Assembly (NCBI GenBank): GCA_030524205.1
Contig: JAUNGZ010000010.1
Location: forward strand, 1 to 61,839
Direction: 5' to 3'
Origin: Eubacteriales bacterium
GTDB taxonomy: Bacteria; Bacillota; Clostridia; Oscillospirales; Butyricicoccaceae
Length of the DNA: 61,839 nt
Part shown: piece after piece, positions 42,201 to 50,614 of the stretch
Position numbering within the stretch: the stretch's first letter is position 1
How the letters are laid out: every line of letters starts with the position of its first letter
The notes under the pieces: generated by a model
Told to the model about the DNA's origin: nothing
What the model saw: the letters and a program-made list of their open reading frames with translations, nothing else
Database searches by the model: none
Translations under genes and position numbers: made by a program

Positions 42201-42983
42201 TTAAGCGCCGATCACTTCGGCGGCCATCTGGAAGAAGTCGTCCTCGGTCAAGCCGGCGGGGTCGGTCGTGTAAATCGAGTAGGAAATGCCGTCCTCGATC
42301 CATTTTACGTTGTAAAACACATTCTCCTCGCGCTGCGCCGTGCCGTAGGCGATGTTGATTTCGCCCGCGTCCATCTTAGCCTGCTCCTCGGCGGTCGGTT
42401 TCTCCTTGCCGTCAGGCGGCAGGAAAATCTGCGGCGTCTCGCGGTAGCGCACCTCGGTCTCGCCGATCATGCGCACGGTGTCGAACGGAGAGGTGTATAC
42501 CGCCTCCGACTGCACCGGCCCGGCGTCCAGCGTCAGCTCCGCGCCGTCCTTTTGATAGTTCAGCAGCACGCCGGTAAACGATTCGAGCGTCTTGTTGTTT
42601 TCATCGCGCTTGTCGATCGTATCCTCATAGCCCTTGTCAAACGCATAGCCGTTTGAGAACGATTCGACATATTTCATATCCGGCACATGCTTTTCCGCGT
42701 AGCCTGCCGTTTTGGCAAAATCCGTCCAGCTTTTGACCGGATGGCGGCCGGTCGACCAGCTCGCCACCTGTCCGCTCGCCAGCGCGCCCGTCACCGCGAC
42801 GGCCAGCACCGCGCACAGCGCGACGGCCGTTCGCTTCCACGGTTTCATTTTGCGCTTCGGCACAGGCGCGCCGCTCCGCACCACAAAGTCAACGCGCGTC
42901 TTGAGCTTGTCGGGCGCTTGCAGCTCGCCCGCGCAGGTGTGCAGCGTTTCGCGGATCGTGCGATCCAGATTCAGTTCATCCAT
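42201..42983 (-). CDS. membrane anti-sigma-type protein
   Basis: 260 residues: a cytoplasmic N-terminus of about 50 residues (DRTIRETLHTCAGELQAPDKLKTRV), one TM helix about 51-70 and an extracytoplasmic domain of about 190 residues with no named family. The gene overlaps the ECF sigma gene by 8 bases, the usual arrangement of a sigma factor and the membrane protein that holds it. The cytoplasmic segment lacks a zinc motif and is only loosely like DUF4179/RsiX-type heads. The signal sensed is unknown. Confidence 0.75.
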   Translation of the reverse strand: MDELNLDRTIRETLHTCAGELQAPDKLKTRVDFVVRSGAPVPKRKMKPWKRTAVALCAVLAVAVTGALASGQVASWSTGRHPVKSWTDFAKTAGYAEKHVPDMKYVESFSNGYAFDKGYEDTIDKRDENNKTLESFTGVLLNYQKDGAELTLDAGPVQSEAVYTSPFDTVRMIGETEVRYRETPQIFLPPDGKEKPTAEEQAKMDAGEINIAYGTAQREENVFYNVKWIEDGISYSIYTTDPAGLTEDDFFQMAAEVIGA

Positions 42984-43533
42984 GTGTGGCAGCCTCCTTC
43001 GGCTTTTGCTCTTTGTCGGTCAGCGCCTGCCGCAAATGGCGGCGGGCGGAAAACAGGCGGGACTTGACCGTGCCCTCGAGCACGCCGGTCGCCTGCGCGA
43101 TCTCCTTTACGGAGCGGTCGTCAAAATAGTACAGCACTATGACGGTACGCCGTTTTTCATCCAGCGTGTCGAGCGCTGCGTACAGCCGCCGCTGCTCGTC
43201 GGTCCGGAGCACGGCGGACAGGGCGCTTTCGCTCTCCCCCGTCTCAAAGAATTCGGAAACAGGCGTTTCCCGCCGCTTTTTGCGGCAGTATTTCCACGCC
43301 GCGCGCGTCAGCGTTTTCAGCAGCCACGGGCGGAATTTGGAGCCATCCTTTAAAGATGTGATCGACTGCGCGCAGGTCATGAACGCTTCCTGCGTCAGGT
43401 CCTCGCCGTCCGCGCGGGTGCCGGTAATCAGGCAGGCTACGCGGTACGCGTCGTTTTTGTAGCGCTCATATAATTCATCAAACGCCTGCATATCGCCCCG
43501 CTGCATCCGGCGGACGAGTTCTTCATCGGTCAT
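42976..43533 (-). CDS. ECF-type RNA polymerase sigma factor
   Basis: 185 residues from ATG 43533 (AAAGGAGG upstream). Region 2 has FDELYERYKNDAYRVACLIT and DLTQEAFM; region 4 has LDEKRRTVIVLYYFDDRSVKEIAQATGVLEGTVKSRLFSARRHLR. It is of the SigW/SigV-like ECF class and cotranscribed with the membrane partner. A TGAACCAAA...TATAGAC stretch upstream (about 43575-43605, minus) could be a self-recognised promoter, but this is weak. Confidence 0.92.
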   Translation of the reverse strand: MTDEELVRRMQRGDMQAFDELYERYKNDAYRVACLITGTRADGEDLTQEAFMTCAQSITSLKDGSKFRPWLLKTLTRAAWKYCRKKRRETPVSEFFETGESESALSAVLRTDEQRRLYAALDTLDEKRRTVIVLYYFDDRSVKEIAQATGVLEGTVKSRLFSARRHLRQALTDKEQKPKEAATHG

Positions 43534-43636
43534 GGGCTCCCTCCTTTCTGTTGTTCGGTGCACCTGTCTATAAGAGCGCGGCAGGGTGCGTTTGGTTCAT
43601 AAAATTTTTAACGGACATTTTGCGGCGCTTTGTCGC

Positions 43637-43665
43637 TTGTGTTTGCCCGCCCCCTCCCTTATACT
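43637..43665 (+). promoter_or_regulatory. promoter of glgB
   Basis: TTGTGT (43637-43642), 17-base spacer, TATACT (43660-43665). Confidence 0.6.
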
Positions 43666-43699
43666 ATAACCAAGAGAAGTGAAGGAGGGAAGCCCCCCG

Positions 43700-45463
43700 A
43701 TGAACAAACAGGATTTTTTTGACGGCAGGGTGTTCGACGCCTACCGCTGGTTTGGCGCACATATGGAGGACCAGTCGGTCGTTTTTCGTACTTTTGCGCC
43801 AAACGCGGCCAAAATCACGGTCACCGGCGCGTTTAACGACTGGCAGGAGGACGAAATGACGCAGGACGGCCGCAGCGGCTTCTGGTCGTTTGAAGCGCCT
43901 AAGGCCGCGCCCGGGCAGTTCTATAAATACCGCGTTTACGCCGGGGACGGCACGGTGCAGGACCATTGCGACCCTTACGGCTTCGCCATGGAGCTGCGGC
44001 CGGGCTGCTGCTCGATCGTGACCGATCCGGACGAGTACCGCTTTTCCGACGCGGACTGGATGGCCGCGCGCACCGCGTCGCCCGACGCGCCGCTGAATAT
44101 TTACGAAATGCACCCCGGCTCGTGGATGCGCAATGCGGACGACGAAAACGGCTGGTACCGCTACGACGAGCTGGCCGACCGGCTCATCCCCTATCTGCAA
44201 GAAAACGGCTTCACCCATGTCGAGTTCCTGCCGCTGTCCGAGCACTCGTTCGACGGCTCGTGGGGCTACCAGAACACGGGCTTTTTCGCTCCGACCGCGC
44301 GTTACGGCAGCCCCGCGCAGCTGAAAATGCTGATCGACCGGCTGCATCAAGCGGGTCTTGGCGCGATCATGGACTTCGTCCCCGTCCACTTCGCGGTGGA
44401 CGGCTACGGCCTCGCCAAGTACGACGGCACGTACCTGTACGAATACCCGCACCCCGCCGTCGGCGAGAGCGAGTGGGGCAGCTATAACTTCATCCATTCG
44501 CGTCGGGAGGTGCGCTGCTTTTTGCAGTCCGCCGCGAATTACTGGCTCACGGAGTTCCATTTCGACGGACTGCGCATGGACGCGGTGTCCCGCCTGATCT
44601 ACTGGCAGGGCGACCCCGCGCGCGGCGTCAACGGCGACACGATGGATTTCCTCAAGAACATGAACGCCGGGCTGAAGGCCCGCCACCCCTCCGCCCTGCT
44701 GATCGCGGAGGATTCGACCGCGTTCCCCGGCGTGACCCGTCCGGTCGCCGAAAGCGGGCTGGGCTTTGACTACAAGTGGGATCTCGGCTGGATGCACGAC
44801 ACGCTCGAATACCTGCAGACCCCGCCGGACGAGCGCCCGCGCGACCACGGCAAGCTGCTGTTTTCGATGGAATATTTCCCGAACGAGCGCTATCTGCTCC
44901 CCTTGTCGCACGACGAGGTCGTGCACGGCAAGGCGGCCATCGTGCAGAAGATGTGGGGCGCGGAGCTGGACGGCAAATACGCTGAGGCGCGCGCGTTCTA
45001 CCTGTATATGTTCGCCCATCCGGGCAAAAAGCTGAATTTCATGGGCAACGAACTTGGCCTGCGCACCGAGTGGAATGAGGCCGCCGAGCTGGACTGGCAG
45101 TACGCCGGCGGGCCGTTCCACACGTTCTTCGCCGCGCTGTGCCAAACCTACCGTCGGCATCCCGCGCTGCACGCGGATTATGCGCCGGACAATTTCCGCT
45201 GGGCGCAGGGCGGCAGTCCGGCCGCCTGCACCTACGCCTTCGAGCGGCAAGCGGAGGACGAGCGCCTGCTCGCCGTGTTCAACTTTTCGGACGAGCCGCA
45301 GCTTGTTCCGCTCGACGCGCCCGCGTCCCTCCTGCTCCACACCGACTGGGAACGCTTCGGCGGCAGTCTAAAAGAGAACGATAAGTCATTTATCGAGAAA
45401 AAGGACGGATATTTCCTCAAACTCCCCAAATTCAGCGCCGTCCTGCTGAAATACGACGTTTAA
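43700..45463 (+). CDS. glgB: 1,4-alpha-glucan branching enzyme
   Basis: 587 residues from ATG 43700 (AGGAGGG upstream); a GTG at 43679 overlaps the ribosome site. N-terminal CBM48 (about 15-105; FAPNAAKITVTGAFNDW), GH13 barrel with nucleophile D294 (FDGLRMDAVS), acid/base E337 (LLIAEDST) and D405 (LSHDEVVHG), then a C-terminal beta domain. It forms alpha-1,6 branches in glycogen. It is shorter than the E. coli enzyme because the first N-terminal module is absent, as is common in Firmicutes. No other glg gene lies next to it here. Confidence 0.93.
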   Translation: MNKQDFFDGRVFDAYRWFGAHMEDQSVVFRTFAPNAAKITVTGAFNDWQEDEMTQDGRSGFWSFEAPKAAPGQFYKYRVYAGDGTVQDHCDPYGFAMELRPGCCSIVTDPDEYRFSDADWMAARTASPDAPLNIYEMHPGSWMRNADDENGWYRYDELADRLIPYLQENGFTHVEFLPLSEHSFDGSWGYQNTGFFAPTARYGSPAQLKMLIDRLHQAGLGAIMDFVPVHFAVDGYGLAKYDGTYLYEYPHPAVGESEWGSYNFIHSRREVRCFLQSAANYWLTEFHFDGLRMDAVSRLIYWQGDPARGVNGDTMDFLKNMNAGLKARHPSALLIAEDSTAFPGVTRPVAESGLGFDYKWDLGWMHDTLEYLQTPPDERPRDHGKLLFSMEYFPNERYLLPLSHDEVVHGKAAIVQKMWGAELDGKYAEARAFYLYMFAHPGKKLNFMGNELGLRTEWNEAAELDWQYAGGPFHTFFAALCQTYRRHPALHADYAPDNFRWAQGGSPAACTYAFERQAEDERLLAVFNFSDEPQLVPLDAPASLLLHTDWERFGGSLKENDKSFIEKKDGYFLKLPKFSAVLLKYDV

Positions 45464-45480
45464 AATCCTCGCGCTCCGTG

Positions 45481-45590
45481 GGCGCGAACGTCCCTCGTCT
45501 CCCGTCCAACCCCACGCCGTGGCGGCGCGAACGTCCCTCGTCTCTCGTCCAACCCCACGCCGTGGCGGCGCGAACGTCCCCCGTCCCCCG
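45481..45590. repeat. 43-bp tandem direct repeat, about 2.5 copies
   Basis: Units start at 45481, 45524 and 45567 with GGCGCGAACGTCCC. The first two differ at very few positions and the third is partial. A period of 43 is not a multiple of three. Confidence 0.8.
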
Positions 45591-45694
45591 CATCCCCGCC
45601 CGCAGGCGCATTTCAACAGCAAATCGAAAGCGGAGCGAAGCGCAGACTCGATTTGCATCAAAAGGCCGAGCTTTGCCCAGACTTTTGATACAAA

Positions 45695-45738
45695 CGCCAG
45701 AAAACCCCCGAAAGCGAAATTTCGGGGGTTTTCTGGCG
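45695..45738. terminator. 19-bp perfect hairpin between glgB and the purine operon
   Basis: CGCCAGAAAACCCCCGAAA (45695-45713) pairs with 45720-45738 around a six-base loop. It is likely a bidirectional terminator for convergent transcription, without a classical U-run. Confidence 0.7.
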
Positions 45739-45776
45739 CAATAGCCCTCTCCGGCCCGCGGCCGGAAGGGCGTCCC

Positions 45777-45802
45777 TCGATTGCGAGCGTGGTCGCAATC
45801 GA
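45777..45802 (-). repeat. purine-operon hairpin type (CGATTG...CAATCG), copy 1
   Basis: TCGATTGCGA / TCGCAATCGA with a six-base loop, 2 bases after the stop at 45804. Related copies are at 51287-51312, 51476-51501 and 52551-52576. Confidence 0.7.
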
Positions 45803-45803
45803 C

Positions 45804-46325
45804 TTACATTTTCGGGAACAGCTCCTGCTCGATCACCGCGTCAAGCGGCATGCCGGAGAACGAAACCGCCGCCAGCCCGTCGATAAACCGGCTGACCGCC
45901 GCCAGCAGCAGCGAAATGTTGTCCGCCACGAACGGCACCAGCGTTTCCAGCTTCTGCGCGCCGTCGATCAGCGTGCTGTGCTTAAGATAGAGCTGGCCCG
46001 CTCCCTCAAAATAGCCGAACGCGCCGAGCGCGCAGAAATCGTTGCAGTAGGCGCAGGCCTTGCGCGTCTGCGCGGCGTTGGCCGCGGGCGCGTTTTGGAA
46101 CAGCGTCACAAAAAATTGCAGCAGTCCGCTCTCCGGGTTCGGAAGCTGGATCGGAATGAAGCAGATTTCAAAAACAACGTCCTTGGCCACCTTGCCCTGC
46201 CGCATCGCCTCGCAGCGCAGCAGCGTGGGCGCGTTTTCCTGCCGCATCACCTCGGCGCGGAAGCCGTTCTGGTTCAGCACGTCGGCCATGCAGGAGAGCA
46301 GTTCTTCAGAATACTCGCTTTTCAT
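45804..46325 (-). CDS. YbjN-like protein, last gene of the purine operon
   Basis: 173 residues from ATG 46325, which overlaps the purD stop (TGATG). It has an alpha/beta pattern with CNDFCALGAFGYFEGAGQLYLKHSTLID and a C-terminal helix (ADNISLLLAAVSRFIDGLAAV) like the YbjN/type III chaperone-like fold. Soluble and acidic. The similarity is by pattern, not certain. The role in purine synthesis is unknown; it may simply ride in the operon. Confidence 0.6.
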   Translation of the reverse strand: MKSEYSEELLSCMADVLNQNGFRAEVMRQENAPTLLRCEAMRQGKVAKDVVFEICFIPIQLPNPESGLLQFFVTLFQNAPAANAAQTRKACAYCNDFCALGAFGYFEGAGQLYLKHSTLIDGAQKLETLVPFVADNISLLLAAVSRFIDGLAAVSFSGMPLDAVIEQELFPKM

Positions 46326-47575
46326 CACTTCACCCCGATATCCGTACGGTAATGCGCGCCGTCAAAGTGGATTTTTTTCACGTCCGCATAGGCCTTGCGG
46401 ATGGCCTCGTCGAGAGACGGCGCGGACGCCGTCACGCCGAGCACGCGGCCGCCCGCCGTCACCAGCCCACCGTCCTTTTCCGCCGTGCCCGCGTGGAACA
46501 CGAAGGACTCGAAAACCGCGTCCAAGCCGGTGATCTCCTTGCCCTTTTCGTAGGCCTTGGGATAGCCGCCGGACGCCATGCACACGCAGCAGGCGGCGTT
46601 GTCCGTCCACTTGATCTCGATTTGGTCGAGCTTTTCGTCGATGACGGCGTTAAAAATGTCGTACAGGTCGGTTTCCAGCCGCGACAGCACGGCCTGCGTC
46701 TCGGGATCGCCGAAGCGGGCGTTATACTCGATTACCTTGGGGCCCTTCGGCGTCAGCATCAGGCCGAAGTATAATACGCCCTTGAACGGCCGCCCCTCTG
46801 CCTGCATTGCGGCGACGGTTGGCTTGAAAATGGTCTCCATGCACGTTTCCGCGATCTCGTCCGTATAGAAGCGGGAGGGCGAAAAAGCACCCATACCGCC
46901 CGTGTTCGGGCCTTCGTCGTGGTCGTAGGCGCGTTTGTGATCCTGCGCGGACGGCATGGTCTTGAGGGTTTTGCCGTCTACAAAGGCCAGCACCGACACC
47001 TCGGGGCCGGTCAAAAACTCCTCGATGACGACGCGCGCGCCCGCGCCGCCGAACGCGCCGCCGTCGATTGCGTCGCGCACGGCCTCAATGGCTTGCTCCT
47101 CCGTCATGGCGACGGTAACGCCCTTGCCGAGCGCCAGCCCGTCCGCCTTGACGACGATGGGCGCGCCGTTTTTCCTGATATAGTCGACCGCCGCCGCCGA
47201 ATCCTCGAACACGGCGTAGCCCGCGGTCGGGATATGGTATTTCTCCATCAGCTCCTTGGCGAAGGACTTCGAGCCTTCGATCACCGCCGCGTTTTTCCGC
47301 GGGCCGAAGGCGCGGATTCCCGCATCCTCGAGCGCGTCGACCATGCCGAGCGCGAGCGGGTCGTCGGGCGCAACCATAACGAGGTCGGGCTTGTGCTCTT
47401 TGGCGAACGCGACCACGCCGTCGATATCAGTCGCCTTGAGCGGCACGCACTCGGCCTCCGCCGCGATGCCGCCGTTGCCCGGCGCGCACCAGATCCGGTC
47501 GACCTTGGGGCTTTTCTTTAAGGTGTGGACGATGGCGTGCTCGCGCCCGCCGCCGCCGATTACCAAAACTTTCAT
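46325..47575 (-). CDS. purD: phosphoribosylamine-glycine ligase
   Basis: 416 residues. GGAGGG precedes ATG 47575. ATP-grasp enzyme with the N-terminal MKVLVIGGGGREHAI, the APGNGG loop, VVKADGLALGKGV (ATP grip), the signature RFGDPETQ and the C-terminal PurD lid. It catalyses step 2 of IMP synthesis. The start overlaps the stop of the membrane protein gene upstream by one base, so it is translated within the operon after two membrane proteins. Confidence 0.96.
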   Translation of the reverse strand: MKVLVIGGGGREHAIVHTLKKSPKVDRIWCAPGNGGIAAEAECVPLKATDIDGVVAFAKEHKPDLVMVAPDDPLALGMVDALEDAGIRAFGPRKNAAVIEGSKSFAKELMEKYHIPTAGYAVFEDSAAAVDYIRKNGAPIVVKADGLALGKGVTVAMTEEQAIEAVRDAIDGGAFGGAGARVVIEEFLTGPEVSVLAFVDGKTLKTMPSAQDHKRAYDHDEGPNTGGMGAFSPSRFYTDEIAETCMETIFKPTVAAMQAEGRPFKGVLYFGLMLTPKGPKVIEYNARFGDPETQAVLSRLETDLYDIFNAVIDEKLDQIEIKWTDNAACCVCMASGGYPKAYEKGKEITGLDAVFESFVFHAGTAEKDGGLVTAGGRVLGVTASAPSLDEAIRKAYADVKKIHFDGAHYRTDIGVK

Positions 47576-48117
47576 TATTCGTTTCCCTCCGTACGGATAT
47601 ATTCTTTCTGCGCGCGGAACGAATCGGCGATCAGCGCGATATGGCCGATGGGCAGCAGCAGGCGCGCGATTTTGAACCCGGCCTCGGAAACCGGCTCGGT
47701 CAGCCAGCCGCCCAGCAGTAGCGTGAGCAGCGACAGGATCAGCCCCGCGCTCCACACGGCCAGCAGCACCCATTCGGCCGCGGCCGGCTTGCCCGCCGCG
47801 CGCATTTGATCGGCAAACGCCAGAAACAGCATACAGCCGAGCAGCAGCAACGGGACCAGCTCCAGCTCGGTCAGCACGATGCGGTAAAAGCCGGGCGGGA
47901 GCACCTGCGGCCCTAAAACCACCTCGAAGCCGATCAGCACGTCCGCCGTGACGCTCGCGCGCAAAAACCAGCGCGATACCCGCTGCAGGGACAGCGCACC
48001 CGCCGAAATCAGCGCGAACGCAACGATTTGCAGCATCCAATTCTCTGCCGCCGCCAAGCGGAGCAGCACGCCGCCCGCGATCGCCAAAAAGGCATAGTAG
48101 CCTCGAATCAGCTTCAT
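47575..48117 (-). CDS. membrane protein of unknown function in the purine operon (second of a pair)
   Basis: 180 residues from ATG 48117. About five hydrophobic helices (near 6-22, 28-44, 78-104, 113-135, 145-165). The N-terminus MKLIRGYYAFLAIAGGVLL has no signal cleavage site. It overlaps its partner gene (48114-48692) by 4 bases and purD by 1. No family recognised. The tight coupling suggests a two-subunit membrane unit. Confidence 0.75.
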   Translation of the reverse strand: MKLIRGYYAFLAIAGGVLLRLAAAENWMLQIVAFALISAGALSLQRVSRWFLRASVTADVLIGFEVVLGPQVLPPGFYRIVLTELELVPLLLLGCMLFLAFADQMRAAGKPAAAEWVLLAVWSAGLILSLLTLLLGGWLTEPVSEAGFKIARLLLPIGHIALIADSFRAQKEYIRTEGNE

Positions 48118-48692
48118 AGCCCCTCCTGCTCTGCGAGCAAGGTGCGCGCACGCCACAGATAGCGCACCATATAAACATAGGACGCAAACACCGCGACCAG
48201 CGCCGCGATCTCCAGCACGAGCTGCAAGCCGAACAGCCGCGAGCCTTGCTGGACGCCGTACAGCTCGCTCAGCAGATAGGCGGCCGACGAGAGAAATCGC
48301 CCGACCAGCAGCGTGACCGCCCAGCGGCGGCCGAGCGTCAGCGTCCCGCGGGAGACGTCCGCCTCGCCGAGCGAGCGGCCGAGCGCCGCCTGCATCGGCA
48401 GATAGATCGCCAAATAGAGCAGATTAACCGTGATATTGCCGATCCACGCGGGGTTCGTCCCGCCCGGCAGCAGAACGGCGAGCGCGCAGCCCGCGAGCGA
48501 CGCCGCCAGCGCCGTCCAACTTTTCAGCCAATAGGCCGCGACAGCGTTCATGCCGTATGCCGCGGCCATCAGAACGAGCATCTCCGCTCTCAGCAGCGGC
48601 GCCGAACCGCAAAGCGCGGCGATAAGCTCTGTGACAAACGCCGCCAGCAGCAGCACAGCCGCCCTGCGCGCGGCTTGGCGGGAAATCCTCAT
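48114..48692 (-). CDS. membrane protein of unknown function in the purine operon (first of a pair)
   Basis: 192 residues, about five hydrophobic helices, positively charged N-terminus (MRISRQAARR). The final helix carries YVYMVRYLWRARTLLAEQ. It begins 25 bases after purH and overlaps the next membrane gene as ATGA. No family recognised; it is similar in size and hydropathy to its partner. A nucleobase or related transporter is conceivable but nothing in the sequence shows it. Confidence 0.72.
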   Translation of the reverse strand: MRISRQAARRAAVLLLAAFVTELIAALCGSAPLLRAEMLVLMAAAYGMNAVAAYWLKSWTALAASLAGCALAVLLPGGTNPAWIGNITVNLLYLAIYLPMQAALGRSLGEADVSRGTLTLGRRWAVTLLVGRFLSSAAYLLSELYGVQQGSRLFGLQLVLEIAALVAVFASYVYMVRYLWRARTLLAEQEGL

Positions 48693-48717
48693 CGTTTTTT
48701 CTCCTTGCCGGCGCGTC

Positions 48718-49893
48718 TCAATGGTGGAACAGGCGCATGCCGGTAAACGCCATCACGATACCGTATTTATTGCAGGTCTCGATCACGTTGTCGTCGCGGA
48801 TCGAGCCGCCCGGCTGCACGATATAATCCACGCCCGATTTGTGCGCGCGCTCGACGTTGTCCCCGAACGGGAAAAACGCGTCCGAGCCGACCGTGACGCC
48901 CGTGTTGCCCTTGAGCCACACAAGACGCTCCTCGCGGGTCAGCGCGTCAGGCTTCACCTTGAAGGTGTTCTGCCAAACGCCGTCGGCCAGCACGTCCTCA
49001 TACTCGTCCGAGATATAGACGTCGATCGCGTTGTCGCGGTCGGGCCGGCGGATGCTGTCCTTGAACGGCAGGGCAAGCACCTTGGGGTGCTGGCGCAGGA
49101 ACCAGTTGTCCGCCTTCTGCCCGGCGAGGCGGGTGCAGTGGATGCGGCTCTGCTGGCCCGCGCCCACGCCGATGGTCATGCCGTTTTTGACGTAGCAGAC
49201 CGAGTTCGACTGCGTGTATTTCAGCGTGATCAGCGACAGGATCATATCGTTTTTCGCGGACTGCGGCAGGTTTTTATTCTCGGTAACGATGTTGCCCAGC
49301 AGGCTTTCGTCGATCTGGTAATCGTTATAGCCCTGCTCGAAGGTCACGCCGAAAATATCGCGCTGTTCGATCGGCTTCGGGCTGTAATCCGGGTCGATCT
49401 TGACGACGTTGTAGCCGCCCTTGCGCTTGGTTTTCAGGATTTCGAGCGCCTCGTCGGTGTAGCCCGGCGCGATAATGCCGTCCGACACCTCGCCCGCGAG
49501 ATAGCGCGCGGTGTCCGCGTCGCAGGGCTCGGACAGCGCCGCCCAGTCGCCGTAGGAGCACAGGCGGTCGGCGCCGCGCGCGCGGATGTAGGCGCTTGCG
49601 ATGGGCGACAGCTCGCGCTCGCCCTCGACAAAGTAGATCTGCTTTTCCAGCTCGGTCAGCGGCCCGGCCAGCGCCGCGCCCGCCGGGGACACATGCTTAA
49701 AGGAGGCCGCGGCCGGCAGCCCGGTCGCCTTTTTCAGGGCCTTGACGAGCTGCCACGCGTTGAACGCGTCGCAGAAGTTGATATAGCCCGGCTTTCCGTT
49801 GAGCACCTCGATGGGCAGCTCACCCTCGGACATAAAGATACGCGCGGGCTTCTGGTTCGGATTACAGCCGTATTTCAGTGCAAGTTCTTTCAT
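48718..49893 (-). CDS. purH: AICAR formyltransferase without cyclohydrolase domain (short PurH)
   Basis: 391 residues covering only the AICARFT part: GLPAAASFKHVSPAGAA (substrate and catalytic Lys/His), QSNSVCYVKNG, GAGQQSRIHCTRLAGQKA and SDAFFPFGDNVERAHKSGV. The N-terminal MGS/IMP cyclohydrolase domain of bifunctional PurH is absent. The gene just upstream encodes a PurO-type cyclohydrolase, so the last two steps are split, as in some clostridia and archaea. It lies 10 bases after purO. Confidence 0.92.
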   Translation of the reverse strand: MKELALKYGCNPNQKPARIFMSEGELPIEVLNGKPGYINFCDAFNAWQLVKALKKATGLPAAASFKHVSPAGAALAGPLTELEKQIYFVEGERELSPIASAYIRARGADRLCSYGDWAALSEPCDADTARYLAGEVSDGIIAPGYTDEALEILKTKRKGGYNVVKIDPDYSPKPIEQRDIFGVTFEQGYNDYQIDESLLGNIVTENKNLPQSAKNDMILSLITLKYTQSNSVCYVKNGMTIGVGAGQQSRIHCTRLAGQKADNWFLRQHPKVLALPFKDSIRRPDRDNAIDVYISDEYEDVLADGVWQNTFKVKPDALTREERLVWLKGNTGVTVGSDAFFPFGDNVERAHKSGVDYIVQPGGSIRDDNVIETCNKYGIVMAFTGMRLFHH

Positions 49894-49903
49894 ATTCCGC
49901 TCC

Positions 49904-50614
49904 TTACTCGTGCTTGTTCTTGATCACCTGCTTGTACGCGCCGGTTTCAAGATCGATATAACGCACAAACAGCGACACCTTGTTTTGTTCGTTCAGGCTG
50001 TTCCACAGCAGCTCGGAAAATTCGTGGATCGGATACTCGATGCGGATGCACTTGGGCTCCCCGCGGAAGGGCGGCAGCGGGTCGCCGTCGCACTGATAGG
50101 TGTGGATGAAGTGGCCGAGGCCGGGCACCGGCTTGTCGTACTCGTAGAAAAAGCGTTTGTTGGACGTGCGGTCGGAGGTGAAGTTCTTGAGAATGGACAG
50201 GCTGTACGAGCCGTCCTCATTGATCACGCCCGAAATGCGCGAGGTGTAGTTGGGCGCGTCCGGCTCAAACTGGCGGGTGCGCAGCGCCTCGGTGTAGTCT
50301 CTGCCCCGCGCGAGGAACTCGCAGATCGTGTCGGTCTGGTCGCCGTTGGTAACGACGGTCTTGCCGCCGCACGCGCGCACCGGATGATAGATGATCAGCG
50401 ACGGGTCGGTCATCTTGGACGGATCATACGCCTCGGTGCGGATGCCGTCCTCGGTCTCGACGAACACGCGGTTGCGGCTGTTCTCCGACCGGCCCATGAT
50501 GAAATACGCGGCCACGTTCTGCTTATTGTCCGCCGTACGGCCGAAAATGATGCCGCGGCCCGGATAGGCGTTGGAAAGCAGCTCCGTGCTGATGTCAAAC
50601 ATATTCTTGCTCAT
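49904..50614 (-). CDS. purO: IMP cyclohydrolase, PurO type
   Basis: 236 residues from ATG 50614 (AAGGAG 10 bases upstream), which overlaps the purN stop by 4 bases. The family start YPGRGIIFGRT is at about 15-25, followed by QNVAAYFIMGRSENSRNRVF. It belongs to the archaeal-type IMP cyclohydrolase family (PF07826), closing the purine ring from FAICAR to IMP. Its place next to a cyclohydrolase-less PurH supports the call. Confidence 0.9.
   Translation of the reverse strand: MSKNMFDISTELLSNAYPGRGIIFGRTADNKQNVAAYFIMGRSENSRNRVFVETEDGIRTEAYDPSKMTDPSLIIYHPVRACGGKTVVTNGDQTDTICEFLARGRDYTEALRTRQFEPDAPNYTSRISGVINEDGSYSLSILKNFTSDRTSNKRFFYEYDKPVPGLGHFIHTYQCDGDPLPPFRGEPKCIRIEYPIHEFSELLWNSLNEQNKVSLFVRYIDLETGAYKQVIKNKHE

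Larger units (their letters stand above)
45464..45803. other. gene-free convergent gap with tandem repeats and hairpins
   Basis: 340 bp without a gene: a 43-bp tandem repeat (45481-45590), then five hairpins in series (45619-45656, 45657-45689, 45695-45738, 45744-45771, 45777-45802). The same hairpin order recurs at 51345-51501. Confidence 0.7.

Noticed and set aside
43700-45463. Truncated glycogen branching enzyme
   Set aside because: CBM48, all three GH13 catalytic residues and the C-terminal domain are present; only the extra N-terminal module of longer homologs is missing.
45481-45590. CRISPR-like repeats
   Set aside because: The 43-bp units are contiguous with no spacers and no cas genes lie nearby.
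48718-49893. Truncated purH
   Set aside because: The missing cyclohydrolase domain is supplied by the adjacent PurO-type gene, and the start has normal spacing, so this is a natural split.
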